From Areca catechu (lineage: Eukaryota > Streptophyta > Magnoliopsida > Arecales > Arecaceae), in NCBI GenBank assembly GCA_021397845.1, contig CM038048.1, positions 35,152,727 through 35,216,726 of the forward strand: a DNA stretch of 64,000 nucleotides, written 5' to 3'. The position numbers were made by a program, and so were the translations under genes. Of this stretch, positions 1 through 9,937 are shown one piece after another (position 1 is the first letter of the stretch; every line of letters begins with the position of its first letter). The notes beneath the pieces were generated by a model. That model was not told where the DNA came from. It did not search any database and saw only the letters and a list, made by a program, of their open reading frames with translations.

Positions 1-2492
1 AGGAGCTAGAAGAATGGATAGCCTTCTATCAGAGCAAGTGGCTCGTGTATGGGTTGACAGTGATGTGTGATGGTTGGATTGGTCCTACCAGACGGAGCAT
101 CATCAATTTTTTGACTTATTGTGATGGAATTTTTTTCAGAAGTCTGTTGATGCTTTAAATGAAGGGCACGACGTCAGTTATATCCTTAGATTGATGGAGG
201 AGGTGATTGATCAGGTGGGAGAGTATAATGTTGTGTAGGTCATTATAGATATAGACCACAGTACAGGGTCGCAGGGCAGATCTTGATGCAGCGGCGATCG
301 CATATTTCCTGGATCTCTTATGTTGCACATTGTATAGACCTCATGTTGATGGATAATGGAAAAATTTGCTGGGTGCAGAAGATAGTTGAGCTAGCACAGT
401 CGACTATCAGTTTCATTTATAACCATGGGTTTTATCATTGATGAGAAGTTTTATAAGGAAAAAATATTGAGACCAGGGATAACATGATTTGCTACTAATT
501 ATATAGCACTTGATAGTCTTCTTAGCAAAAAAGCAGAGCTGTGTCAGATGTTTGTCAGTCAGGAGTGACAGCAGAGCAGATATGCCATAGCAAATATTGA
601 GGGAAGCAATGTAGAGAATTTAGTGACTAGACATTATTCTGACAGCGGGCTGAGAGGATAGTGGAGGCTATCAAGTCTTTATATAAGGTATTTCGCGTCG
701 TGGACTCTGAGAAATATGCTCAGATGGGCTTCCTGTATTACATGATGCAAAGGATAAAGAAAAAGATCTAAGAGGCAGATCTAGTATATGCTATTGAGTA
801 TATCCGAATCATTGATGGATGATGGAGTTATCAAATGAGTTCGGATTTGTATCTAGTAGGTACACAGTAATTTATGAAGTTCCTAAAAATTTAAATGCAA
901 TTAGATTTGTACAAGTATGCTTGACTAATTTTTAAAATATATGTGTAGCTTACTATCTAAATTCGAGATTTCAATACTCTATACCGGACATTGCCATGGA
1001 TGAAGAGTTTATGTCTGTCTTACGCAATGTTATCTATAAGATGGAGCCTGATCCAGATGTTGTTGCCATGTGCTTAGAAGAAGTAATGTTGAAATTGTTG
1101 AGTAATTTTTATTAGTATTAATTTCAACTAGTACATGATAAAAAATATTTTTTTGGCAGACTAAATTTTTTAGAAAGGGCATAGATTCATTTGGATCCAC
1201 TGTAGTAATCAGAAGTAAATCAAAGATGAATCCTGGTAGGTACTATTAAGCAGTAAGTGTAATATTATATTCACATTGAATTTTTTATTTTATCGAATCT
1301 AAAATTTTAAATGATGTAATATTTTTTGCAGCTGAATGGTGGGTGCATTTTGGTGGATCTGCCAAAAACCTGAAAGTTCTTGCAGTCAAGATCCTCTCCC
1401 AGACGGTATCATCCAGTGGATATGAGCGCAACTGGTTTATATTTGGTCTTATCTACTCCAAGCAGAGGAACCGTCTAAAACAGAAATGTTTTAACGATCT
1501 TGTGTATGTACACTATAATTTAAGATTGAGGTTAAAGTACATACAGGAGGAAGTTAAATTGAAATATCCCGATCCCACTGCAAGTTCATATGTTGATGAG
1601 GATAAAGATCCAATGATTGGATGAGTCATGAGTTAACAGCAGGAGCCAGGATCGCCTCCTCGACCAGCCAGTTTTGTAGCTAGCGAGGTTGGGATGGATG
1701 CTGGATAATGGGCAACAAGCAATATTCCTCACAGGGCTCTAGCAGATACAGTATATCGTCCCTCTCTGCCTTCTATTTGGTCCGGAGATAGAGGAAAAGG
1801 AAAGACAGAACTGCACCTCCATCGGAGCACTTCCTCCATGCAGATTTAGATACCAGAGAGAGTGGTGCTAGTGCTTCTTCAGATAGTGGAGGATCTAGTG
1901 ATCAGGGAGGGGCCGGAGGATAGGAGTCGCGGTCGCCTTTTCATCTTCGATTCACTGGAGAGTCGCAGTTTAGCCATGCCATACAGGATAGAGATCATGG
2001 AGTACCAGCTGGTAGATCCCATGGTAATACGATTCTATATAGGCGATGGGTTCCGCGAGATTGTTTGGGATACAATACAGCTATAGCTCTTGCACGTGGA
2101 GTAGGATCCATAGATGTATCACGGTCATCCTCTTATCAGGATCCTCTTACCCACAGCTACCGGCAGCTTTTGGTCCATATGGTCCATATAGTGCATCTGA
2201 GACGTCATCTTTTAGTGGTTATTATCCCATGCAGCCCGGAGCATCTTATGGATTTGATTTTGCTGCTGGTATATTTGGATGGGCTCCTGAGTCATATCAT
2301 CAATCTTTGGATAGTTCTCAGAGTCGGAATCTCAGCGAGGGATCTGTGATGAGTTACGATCCATCACGCATATCTCATGGGATGACCTTACAGGACTATC
2401 ATGTTGCTTGGCTAGAAGGATTTAATGATCTTCCAATTGAGTACATCAATGATTCCGATATTTATGGACATCGATACTCTACCCGATTCTAG
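1..2492 (+). pseudogene. hAT transposase relic (DUF659 plus dimerisation domain)
   Basis: The decayed transposase gene of hAT copy 1 would encode the DDE transposase that cuts and moves the element. The start reads as the DUF659 region (SKWLVYGLTVMCDGW near 38-85) with stops and small indels. The best-preserved block is 1343-1624: WW-H-FGGSA-L--LAVKILSQTVSSSG-ERNW, then RNRLKQK and LVYVHYNLRLRLK. This is the classic hAT C-terminal dimerisation motif. The tail (about 1625-2492) is rich in Ser, Tyr, Gly and Pro and is broken by frameshifts. Intron positions match those in the 22689-27549 copy: an acceptor-like end before 951 and another before 1332. The gene cannot make a full protein. Confidence 0.8.
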
Positions 2493-2613
2493 ACATTGGT
2501 ATGTAATTATATTTATATGTTACCTTTCATTTTCATTAATTGCTAATAATCTTAGTTTAATTATCATTTTATATCTTATTTTAATTAGAATTAATATATT
2601 AGCATTTTTTAAA

Positions 2614-2711
2614 TCCTAAATCCTAAATCTTGAAGTCTTCAATTCTAAACTCTAAATTTCAAATCCTAAAGATCCTAAACATTAAATCCTAAACCCTAAA
2701 CCCTAAAAAAC
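2614..2711 (+). repeat. telomere-like CCCTAAA degenerate repeat in hAT 3' region
   Basis: A run of about 100 bases is built from variants of TAAATCC, ending in two perfect CCCTAAA units near 2694-2707. Plant telomeres use the same 7-base unit. Its position just downstream of the transposase tail matches a TTTAGGG run in the inverted copy at about 22868-23010. It is therefore part of the element, not a relic of a chromosome end. Confidence 0.7.
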
Positions 2712-2754
2712 AAAATAAAATTCTAAAAAGGCCAAAATCCATCAACCAAAAAAA

Positions 2755-2872
2755 ATTGGGTATGCCGGTTCATATCGGCATGCCTACCCTACCGTGTGTC
2801 GATACGGTACACTACCGGTACCGTACCGGCTGACTACCGGTACGGGTTCCTGTATTGGTACCGGGAACCCTG
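2755..2872 (+). repeat. hAT 3' subterminal GGTACCG array and terminal inverted repeat
   Basis: Closely spaced, partly palindromic motifs (ACCGGTACCG, TACCGGTACGG) end with the terminal repeat GGGAACCCTG. In the maize Ac element, subterminal AAACGG repeats are transposase-binding sites. By position these motifs would have the same role, which is inference. Confidence 0.65.
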
Positions 2873-3122
2873 GGTCCTATGTCCATGTATTGTGATAACC
2901 AAGCGATTATTTACAAGCTCGTAATCCGATGTTTCATAAAAGAACCAAACATGTCGAGGTAGACTATCACTTTGTGAGAGGTGCTGTGATGAAAAGCATT
3001 ATCTGTACTCCATTCACTCCTGCCAAGCAGCATGCTGATGTCTTTACCAAAGTTGTGTCCGTGGATATGTTTGAGCCTTTATATAATAAGCTAGGCATGC
3101 TTGATGTATATGCTCTAGCTTA
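2873..3122 (+). pseudogene. Ty1/copia RNase H C-terminus (split by hAT copy 1)
   Basis: The end of a copia polyprotein. The reading includes MYCDNQA, then NPMFHKRTKHVEVDYHFVR and the terminal PAKQHADVFTKVV...YNKLGMLDVYALA, with stop TAA at 3121-3123. This is the standard C-terminal part of copia RNase H, just upstream of the polypurine tract and 3' LTR. The 5' part of the gene is cut off by the hAT insertion ending at 2872. One stretch before 2929 is out of frame. Confidence 0.8.
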
Positions 3123-3130
3123 AGGAAAAA

Positions 3131-3330
3131 TGTTAGAAGTTATTAGTTAGTGTGCGGTTGGGTAATGTAGGCACATATATATATATATTGTATAAAAGTC
3201 ATGTTAACTCTTTTGCCCTTGCTTATATATTTAGATGGAGTGCCCAACAAGGGCATTTGTGTAACATTTTTTAATTAATATAAATAAGGCAGTTTGGTGT
3301 GGGGTCTAAGATAACAATCCGACACTTTTC
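3131..3330 (+). repeat. partial copia 3' LTR
   Basis: The polypurine run AAGGAAAAA is followed by TGTTAGAAG, the expected start of a 3' LTR directly after the RNase H stop. A (TA)n stretch lies at about 3174-3190. The right boundary is not clear, because minus-strand copia sequence begins by about 3340. Confidence 0.5.
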
Positions 3331-3732
3331 AATATTGATGATATCTCTTGGCAACAAGACAGACTTTATAGGTCTCTACTTTCCCGTCTGCATCTCTTTT
3401 TCTTTTGAAGATTTATTTGCATTTAATAAATTGTCTTCAGATAGATCAACGAGTGTCTAAACATTATTGATCTCCATGAATTCCATTTTGGATGTCATGG
3501 CTTTAAGCCATTTCTCAGAGTCAGTCTTCTGCATAGCATATATACAAGTGATTGGATCCTCGTCGTTCTTATCCAGTTCAACGAGATTTCAATCCGAGAC
3601 CAAGAAATCATAGTATTTGTCTGGCTAATACGATTCTCTATCGGATCTCCTTAAAGACACATCTATGACAGGCTCCGGGTTTGATTTTCTAATCAAATCT
3701 GGTTTTGTCAGACTATTTGATTGTGTTAGTTC

Positions 3733-4126
3733 TTCTATCATTCGAATTTCATCAAGCTCAATCTTAGTGGTATTAGTTCCTTTACCAAGAAATTCCTTTT
3801 CCAAAAAGATTGCCGTGTACCTTTTGTTTATTAGCGAGATAGAAATAGTATCCCCTTGTTTATTTGGGATACCCAACATAAACACTTACCGGACGTAGGT
3901 CCAAGCTTGTCTATTTGTAAATGTTTGGTTCCTCTATCATTCGAACTTCAATAATCTCGATCTTAGTGGTATTAGTTCCTTTGCCAAGAAATTCCTTTTC
4001 CAAAAAGATTGCCCATAACTAATGTATACCTTTTGTTCATTAGCGAGATAGAAATAGTATCCCCCTATTTGTTTGGGATACCCAACATAAACCCTTATCG
4101 GACATAGGTCCAAGCTTGTCTATTTG
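3733..4126 (-). repeat. tandem duplication inside copia pol, period about 200 bp
   Basis: Two adjacent copies of the integrase C-terminal/linker region can be aligned by eye: about 3733-3926 and 3933-4126. Both contain the KKNFLAKELIPL-type reading and the GYPKQ reading. The copies differ by scattered substitutions and a short indel, so the duplication is not very recent. Confidence 0.75.
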
Positions 4127-4314
4127 TAAATGTTTGATATAAGCCGGACATCCTCAAACCTTAAGGTGAGAGAGTGTCGGCCTACATCCTGTCCATATCT
4201 TATATAGTATTTTTTCGATGAATTTGCTTGGAACCTTATTCAACACATAATAAGTAGTCTCAATAGCATATCTCCAAAAGGAGATAAATTTGCAAAGCGT
4301 ATCATGGATCGAAC

Positions 4315-4521
4315 CAAGGTTTTAAATTCCATGGGACGGGGCTGTTCCGGTTTTTCCATGGAACGGAATGCATTGGCATCCCGTCCCTACACTCGGGATG
4401 GAATATTCCAAGGTGTCCCGATTGGGATGCTGGGATGCTGATGGGACGTCCTGTCCCAATACATGAGATGGTATCATGTCCCGGTGTCCCACGGGATGTC
4501 CTGCTGGGACCTGAATCCTTG
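4315..4521. mobile_element. 207-bp hAT-like MITE with GGGACG motifs
   Basis: The element begins CAAGGTTTTAAA and ends CTGAATCCTTG. It is flanked by perfect 8-bp duplications, GATCGAAC at 4307-4314 and 4522-4529. The interior is packed with GGGACG/CGTCCC and GGGATG variants. It has no coding capacity. It interrupts the conserved integrase motif LLDMVRS of the surrounding copia relic. Length, 8-bp target duplication and terminal repeat place it with non-autonomous hAT elements. Confidence 0.85.
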
Positions 4522-5219
4522 GATCGAACCATGTCCAGCAGCATTTGATTCCTTTCGGATATCCTATTGAGTTGTGCTGCCCCAAGAGAGGTCCATTATA
4601 AGAATTCCATTATCTTCTTGATATGTCAGAAACTCATTGGTAAGATATTCTCTTTCTCGGTCTGATTAAAGAGTTTTAATACTTTTTCCAGATTGTTTTT
4701 CTATTTCACTGCGAAATCGTTTAACATTTCAAAAGATTTTAACTAATGTTTTATAAGATCAATGGATGCATACCTTGATGGGACGTCAGTGAAGGTAATA
4801 AAGTAAGAATATCCACCTCTGGCACTTGTGTCATGGATCCATATACATCACTATGTACTAGGCTCAGAATATCGTCGCCTTAGTCATTCTTTTCGATAAA
4901 TGGTGACTGTCATTTTTCCAAGAAAAGATTTACAGTTGGCAATGATTCATAATCATTGATATTGAGGATTCCCTTTTTAATGAACCTGTCTATCCTGTTG
5001 TTTATATGACCAAGCTGGCAATGCCAAAGATAAGCATTGGTGACATTATCTATTTTTAGTGTTTGTTAGATGTGTACATTACACAAATAAGTTATGATAA
5101 GAGGAATATGCTATATCTAAATTATCGATGCATAATTATAATATTATTCATGATGATGTCACAAAAATCCTCCTTTAGTAAGAAACTAAATCCATCTTTA
5201 GTTAAAAGATCAATAGAAA

Positions 5220-5452
5220 TGTTGTAGAAGTAATAGATGTAAATAGTTGTATTTCCTATATTAGTTAGCTTAATTATAGGAGATCTAATAGTTGTATTTT
5301 TATATTAGTTAGCTTGATTATAGGAGAGCTAATTATAGAGTTTTTCCTTTATTAGATATATTCCTAGAATAGATAGATTAGAGTGTATATAAATATGTAA
5401 CATTTTTTCAATCAAGAAGTATGAATAATAACTTCTTTTCTCCATTAGTTCA
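5220..5452 (+). repeat. copia-like 5' LTR
   Basis: It starts TGTTGTAGAAG and ends TTCA, directly before a primer-binding site. An internal 30-base unit containing TTAGTTAGCTT is repeated (about 5258-5340). A TATA-like TATAAATATG lies near 5388. The rest of this plus-strand element is not visible, because hAT copy 2 follows within about 60 bases. Confidence 0.65.
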
Positions 5453-5454
5453 CA

Positions 5455-5466
5455 TGGTATCAGAGC
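5455..5466 (+). other. primer-binding site (tRNA-Met type)
   Basis: TGGTATCAGAGC is the standard plant copia/gypsy primer-binding sequence complementary to initiator tRNA-Met. It lies 2 bases after the LTR end. Confidence 0.75.
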
Positions 5467-5519
5467 ATTAGAGGCGTATGGAATTATTTTCCCTCTTCTT
5501 TCCTCTGTTTTTCCCAAGA

Positions 5520-5745
5520 TTCATCGAACCGTGCCGAACCGGCCGGTTCGGGGCATACCGAACCGGACCGGTGGCCGGCCGGCACCGTTCGGCTTTAAAA
5601 AACGGCATAGCCGCTTTAAAAAACAAAAAAAAAAAACCTTACTGCACCGAATCGGGCCTGAACCGGTGCGAACTGGACCCGAACCGGTCAAAACGGTCTC
5701 GAACGGGCCGGTTCGGCTCGGTACGGTTTGTGAAGAGGGTGGGGC
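5520..5745 (+). repeat. hAT 5' subterminal GAACCGG/CCGGTTCGG array
   Basis: About twenty copies of GAACCGG, CCGGTTCGG and close variants, many as short palindromes such as CCGGCCGG. The equivalent array in the inverted copy is at about 27300-27549. Probable transposase-binding region by analogy with Ac. Confidence 0.7.
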
Positions 5746-5762
5746 CAATTTTTTTTTTTGGT

Positions 5763-5791
5763 GTCACATGGCTATATTGTAGCCATGTGAC
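5763..5791. repeat. perfect 12-bp inverted repeat (hairpin) in hAT 5' region
   Basis: The arms GTCACATGGCTA and TAGCCATGTGAC match perfectly around a 5-base loop. The same arms occur at 27241-27267 in the inverted hAT copy with a different loop, so the arms are conserved while the loop is not. Confidence 0.8.
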
Positions 5792-6548
5792 CTTTTGTCC
5801 AAAGGGGGGGAAGATGCCTTTCCTTAATAATAAGGAAAGGCACACAGAGAGCTCTTACTGCAGCAGCGCACAGTGGAAGGAAAACCAAAAAAAAATTTCG
5901 CAGGGTCAATTTTAACCCAATTCAACCTGCAAAAATCGAAGGGGTAGGTAGCATCAAGGTCCGTATACCTTTCTTTTTTTGTATTTTCGTCTTTCGTAGC
6001 GTTAAATTTTATTAAAATCCGTGCAAAATAGAAAATTAAGAAATGCTATCAAAATTTATTTGTTGGCAATGATTTTAGAGTATGTGGTAGATTTAGCATA
6101 TATCTACACAATGATACTAAAATCTTTTTTTGTTAAGTATATAATTTTTTAAATTAAAAATTAATTTCGGATTAATAAATTAATTAAAAAAATAATTAGA
6201 AAAAAAACTGTAATTATAAATTATTAATCTAGGGCTTGTAAGCTACTCTCACTATAAATTTCATGTCGATTTATTCAAGTTTTGTGCATCTCATGAATAG
6301 TGCCCGTAGGTCTTAAATTGAAAAAAATTGACTTTTAATGCATTTCTAGGATCTTAAAAAAATATATGTAGCATGTATGATGGAATCCTACATGAATCTA
6401 AAATTTAATTTTTTTTTTATTTTTCTTTATTTTTTAAAATTTTTTAAATAAAAAATAATTAAAAAAATTAAATTTTAAAAATTAAGTTAATAAACTGTTA
6501 ATTAATAAAGATTATTATTGATCTTATATGTAATTTAAATATTCAGGT

Positions 6549-8232
6549 ATGGATCCATCAAGGAGGAAGAAGGATCTGGAGCGGGACATTGGCTGGTTAC
6601 ATGGAGAGATGCTCTCGGGTCGGCATCACTGGAGGTGTAAATGGTGCAATATCAAATTCAAAGGTGGGGGGTAACAAGGTTGAAGCAGCACTTGGCTGGC
6701 GGCTATCCCGATGTATCTGCATGCCAACAGTGTCCATAGGAGGTCTGTCAGTTGATGAAGAAACACTTTGCTGATTTTAAAGCTGGGAAGGAAAGAGCAG
6801 CAAAGAAGAAGGCAGAGGTGGACTGCAGAGCCGTAGAACCACCTTCTTATCACTCCAGGGAATCAGAGGAAGCATCTATTTCTTCTGATGAGGAGGCACA
6901 GATGGAGGCTGCTATTCAGGCGAGCTTGTATGAGCAAAGGTAGCAGGAGGCAGCCAGGCATAGATAGCGATTCGGGCCATCAGCTTTTGAGTCAGGATCG
7001 GGATCTGCTTTTGCTAATGCTCCAGGAGTCTGAGATACAGTTTAGGAGGACCTCCTCAGTCAGAGAGCCCGTTAGGAGAGGCACCGGCCGTATTGCATCA
7101 ATGTTGGGAGCATTTGGCAGTAGGAGAAAGTCTTCCAGGTCCAGGGACATTCCAGAGGGAGCCACTATCCATGATGTCGATCCACATGTATTTTCCAGTA
7201 GCGATTCCAAGCAACAGAGGATTGACACAATACTGAAAAAGGATAAGAAGGATATGTGGCGGGTCATCTCCTCCTGGTTTCATTTCAGTCATATCCCAGC
7301 CCATGCAGCAGACAATCCTTATTATCGCTCTGTTATTTCATCTATACAGGCTGCTGGTGCAGGTGTAAATCCTCCAGCATCGAGGGATATCTATGGTCAT
7401 TTTCTGGACAGCAATAAGGATGAGCTAAAAGGATGGATATCCTCATATTAGAGCAAGTGGCCTGTGTATGGATTGACGGTGATGTGTGATGGTTGGACTG
7501 GTCCTACTAGACGGAGTATTATCAATTTTTTGACTTATTGTGATGGGAAGACTTTTTTTAGAAGTTTATTGATGCTTCAGATCAGGTGCACGACGCCAGT
7601 TATATCCTCAGATTGATGGAGGCGGTGATTGATGAGGTGGGAGAGCATAATGTCGTGCAGGTAATCACTGATAATGGACCACAGTACAGGACCGCAGGAC
7701 AGATCTTGATGGAGCGGCGGCCGCATATTTTCTGGACCCCTTGTACTGCACATTGTATAGACCTCATGTTGATGGATATTGGTAAAATTCGCAGGGTACA
7801 TAAGATTGTTGAGCTAGCACTGTTTATCACCAGATTTATATATAACCATACATGGGTCTTATAATTAATGAGGAGCTTTACAGGGCAGAAATATTGAGAC
7901 CGGGGGTCACACGGTTTGTAACTAATTACATTGCACTTGATAGTCTTCTTAACAAGAAAGCAGAGCTGTTTCAGATGTTTGTCAGTCAGGACTGGCAGGA
8001 GAGCAGATATGCCAGGGCAAATACTGAGGGAAGCAATGTGGAGAATTTAGTGACGAGACAGACATTTTGGCAGCGGGCTGAGAGGGTGGTGGAGGCTATC
8101 AAGCCTCTATATGAGATACTTCGTATCGTGGACTCCGAGAGGTATGCTCAGATGGGCTTCTTATATTTCATGATGCAAAGGGCAAAGGAAAAGATCCAGG
8201 AGGCAGATCCATCACATGCATATGAGTATTTT
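6549..8232 (+). pseudogene. hAT transposase, 5' exon (BED finger, DUF659), truncated
   Basis: A splice-acceptor-like ATTCAG lies three bases before ATG 6549 (reading MDPSRRKKD). The N-terminal zone contains W-C-K-WC and, after a one-base frame change near 6665, RLKQHLAGGYPDVSAC, a BED-type zinc finger. Next come a basic stretch (FKAGKERAAKKK), an acidic linker and the pre-core KKDMWRVISSWFHFSHIPAHAA. The DUF659 core follows (GLTVMCDGWTGPTRRS, QVITDNGPQY, TPCTAHCIDLML). A TAG at 7449-7451 replaces the Gln codon seen in the other copies. The reading ends with the truncation at 8232. The protein would bind element ends and catalyse excision, but this copy cannot. Confidence 0.85.
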
Positions 8233-9937
8233 AACCGAAAAGGAAAGAGAACAAGGCCTATTAGTATATGAATCATTTAATCTTAAAGAGTTGGACTTTA
8301 GTCTAAAGGTTCTTCCACTATTTTGTACAAATTAGTAGTCTTAACCTCAAATTCGAGGAATTACACTAATTCCTTAGCGGGTACTAGAATCCAATAGACT
8401 TCACATGAGCCCGACTTTGGCTGACCCATCCATGTTCATCTAAAGGTAGGTTCATAACCAATTATTTCTCTAAACGATTTCTAGGATTAATTGTCCCAGG
8501 CACCTCTTCAGCAGGCTTTTGGGCCTCCACTGAACGTCTTGGTTAAGTCCAATCATTAACATGATAAGACTCAGTTCTTCTAATCAATGAATGGCTAAGC
8601 CTAACTTTGACTGGCCTACCTGACCACTATTATGAAAGTTGCAACTGAATCGTCATAATATGAATGATAATTTCAATAGCATGATAAGCACTAGGCCTTT
8701 GGGCCTCCAATGATCATTTTGATTATCAACCCATTACTATCCTCTTGATAGGAGGCTATGACTTGGTTATCTCTATAACTTTATAATTTTAGGGACCTAA
8801 TAATTTAGAGAATTTTGTTAAATGGTTAAGAAGAGAGAAGACATGACCAATTAGTCAACAATCCTCGCACTGACTAATCCTCACACTGACTACACCAGTT
8901 TATGATGATGGTTGAAGACATTGGTCCAAGGGTACCTAGATCAGTCAAGCTGATCAACCTTGCTGGCATGGGTTTACTCAAATCAATAAGCTATCTGATC
9001 AAATCTGATTGACCACATTGGCCAGATAAGTGAGATCGATGGGAAGGTTCTACCATTAACCTCTTTCCTTAGACACTAATAAATTGACTAGGTAAGAGGA
9101 AGTCCCAATTAATAACCATGATCAAATGCCAAACTTATCTTAGACACCAATCGGTTCATCAAATTTGATTAGACTAGCCTAACGACTCGGGTCCGACCGC
9201 TAAGCATAATCAGGTCTATTTGATATATAATATGGACTTGATTAAGTTATCATTATAGAATTGATCTAGAGAATCCTTGAGTTAATCCTAAATAACTTTT
9301 GGTTAGGTTAAATTAATTTCTCTATTAGGTTCATATGAATCAAAATTTTAACATAGGTCTACCCCGGTTAATTGACCTGATTCAAGCTAATCCATAGTCC
9401 AAGTTTTATGAATTGATATTAGATCTTTAATTCATAATTATAGACCCAATCTATGAATTCTTAATTCTAGCAATTAATGAAGTTTAATTTTGCTAAATTT
9501 AGATCTAAACAATTTAAATGCATCTTATGCATATTAAAAACTTTTAGATCTACACTATACAATATAGTTATAATGCTGAAATTAGTGTTATGATTTATGT
9601 TTTAAACATAAAGCAAATCATATTACTGAATTTCATATCATAAACAGCAAATTAAAGAAGATTAAATCATTGGAATCCAATCTAATTATCAAAACAATTT
9701 TAATAAAAAAATCTTTTCACCTCACTTGTTCATGGAATAAGATCATAGTGGCACTTCTACACGTTATAGGAGATCCCATGGAATAGAAAGAGAGGGTCTT
9801 TAAATACTACTTTTCTTCTATGACTGGACGGTTATGGTGATTAACCTAATTCGAAGTAATTACTCAGATTAAAAATATATCACATATACAAGAAACTACA
9901 TTGCAAATCATGTCATGCAACCTGTGACTGATACTAT
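8233..9937 (-). mobile_element. copia leader/internal fragment A
   Basis: Non-coding internal leader of a minus-strand LTR retrotransposon. Its left part (about 8258-8830) is clearly homologous to 12838-13420. Both share TAGTATATGAAT, GGACTTTAG, blocks like GGGCCTCCA and GTGGTGCCTCCA, and TTTTAGGGACCTAATAATTTAG. No coding capacity was found. The junction with hAT copy 2 at 8232 is abrupt. Confidence 0.6.

Larger units (their letters stand above)
1..2872 (+). mobile_element. hAT transposon copy 1 (5' end outside window)
   Basis: This is the 3' two thirds of an autonomous-type hAT DNA transposon. Translated pieces match, in order, the DUF659 transposase core (about 30-800), a central region after an intron (about 950-1090) and the hAT C-terminal dimerisation domain (1331-1624). 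A Ser/Tyr-rich tail then runs to about 2490. The 3' end holds telomere-like CCCTAAA runs and a GGTACCG-type array, finishing in GGGAACCCTG at 2863-2872. The next 8 bases (2873-2880) would be one target duplication, but its partner lies outside the window. The element sits inside a copia RNase H gene that resumes at 2873. Many in-frame stops make it inactive. It is a close relative of the copies at 5515-8232 and 22689-27549. Confidence 0.85.
3340..5219 (-). pseudogene. Ty1/copia pol relic (pre-integrase, integrase, RT linker)
   Basis: Read on the minus strand from right to left, this gives HLWHCRLGHINNRIDRL (GAG-pre-integrase), an integrase core including TFTDVPSRY, the motif LLDMVRS, then WRYAIETTYYVLNKVPSK. 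After that come GCRPTLSHLKVRGCPAYIK and the linker RKSNPEPVIDVSLRRSDRESY leading into WLKAMTSKMEFMEINNV. The order gag/pre-integrase, integrase, RT is that of Ty1/copia. A MITE splits the gene at 4315-4521, and a segment of about 200 bp is duplicated in tandem (about 3733-4126). Stops are present, and there is no RT catalytic region here. Confidence 0.8.
5515..8232 (+). mobile_element. hAT transposon copy 2 (3' end lost)
   Basis: The 5' subterminal array of GAACCGG motifs (about 5520-5745) is followed by a perfect hairpin (5763-5791), an AT-rich leader and the transposase gene from ATG 6549. Homology to the other copies stops near 8232, where copia leader sequence begins, so the 3' half (dimerisation domain and 3' end) is missing. 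The left terminal repeat is degenerate (CAAGATTCATCGAACC, against CAGGGTTTTCCGAACC in the 27.5 kb copy). The bases before it (5507-5514) are one candidate target duplication with no partner. Confidence 0.8.

Noticed and set aside
2614..2711. Telomere remnant or chromosome fusion point
   Set aside because: The same degenerate run occupies the same position in another copy of the hAT element, so it is part of the transposon.
5478..5915. 145-codon open frame over the GAACCGG array
   Set aside because: The peptide is repeated RTGRFG-type sequence generated by the motif array, and it spans a hairpin and a transposon end.
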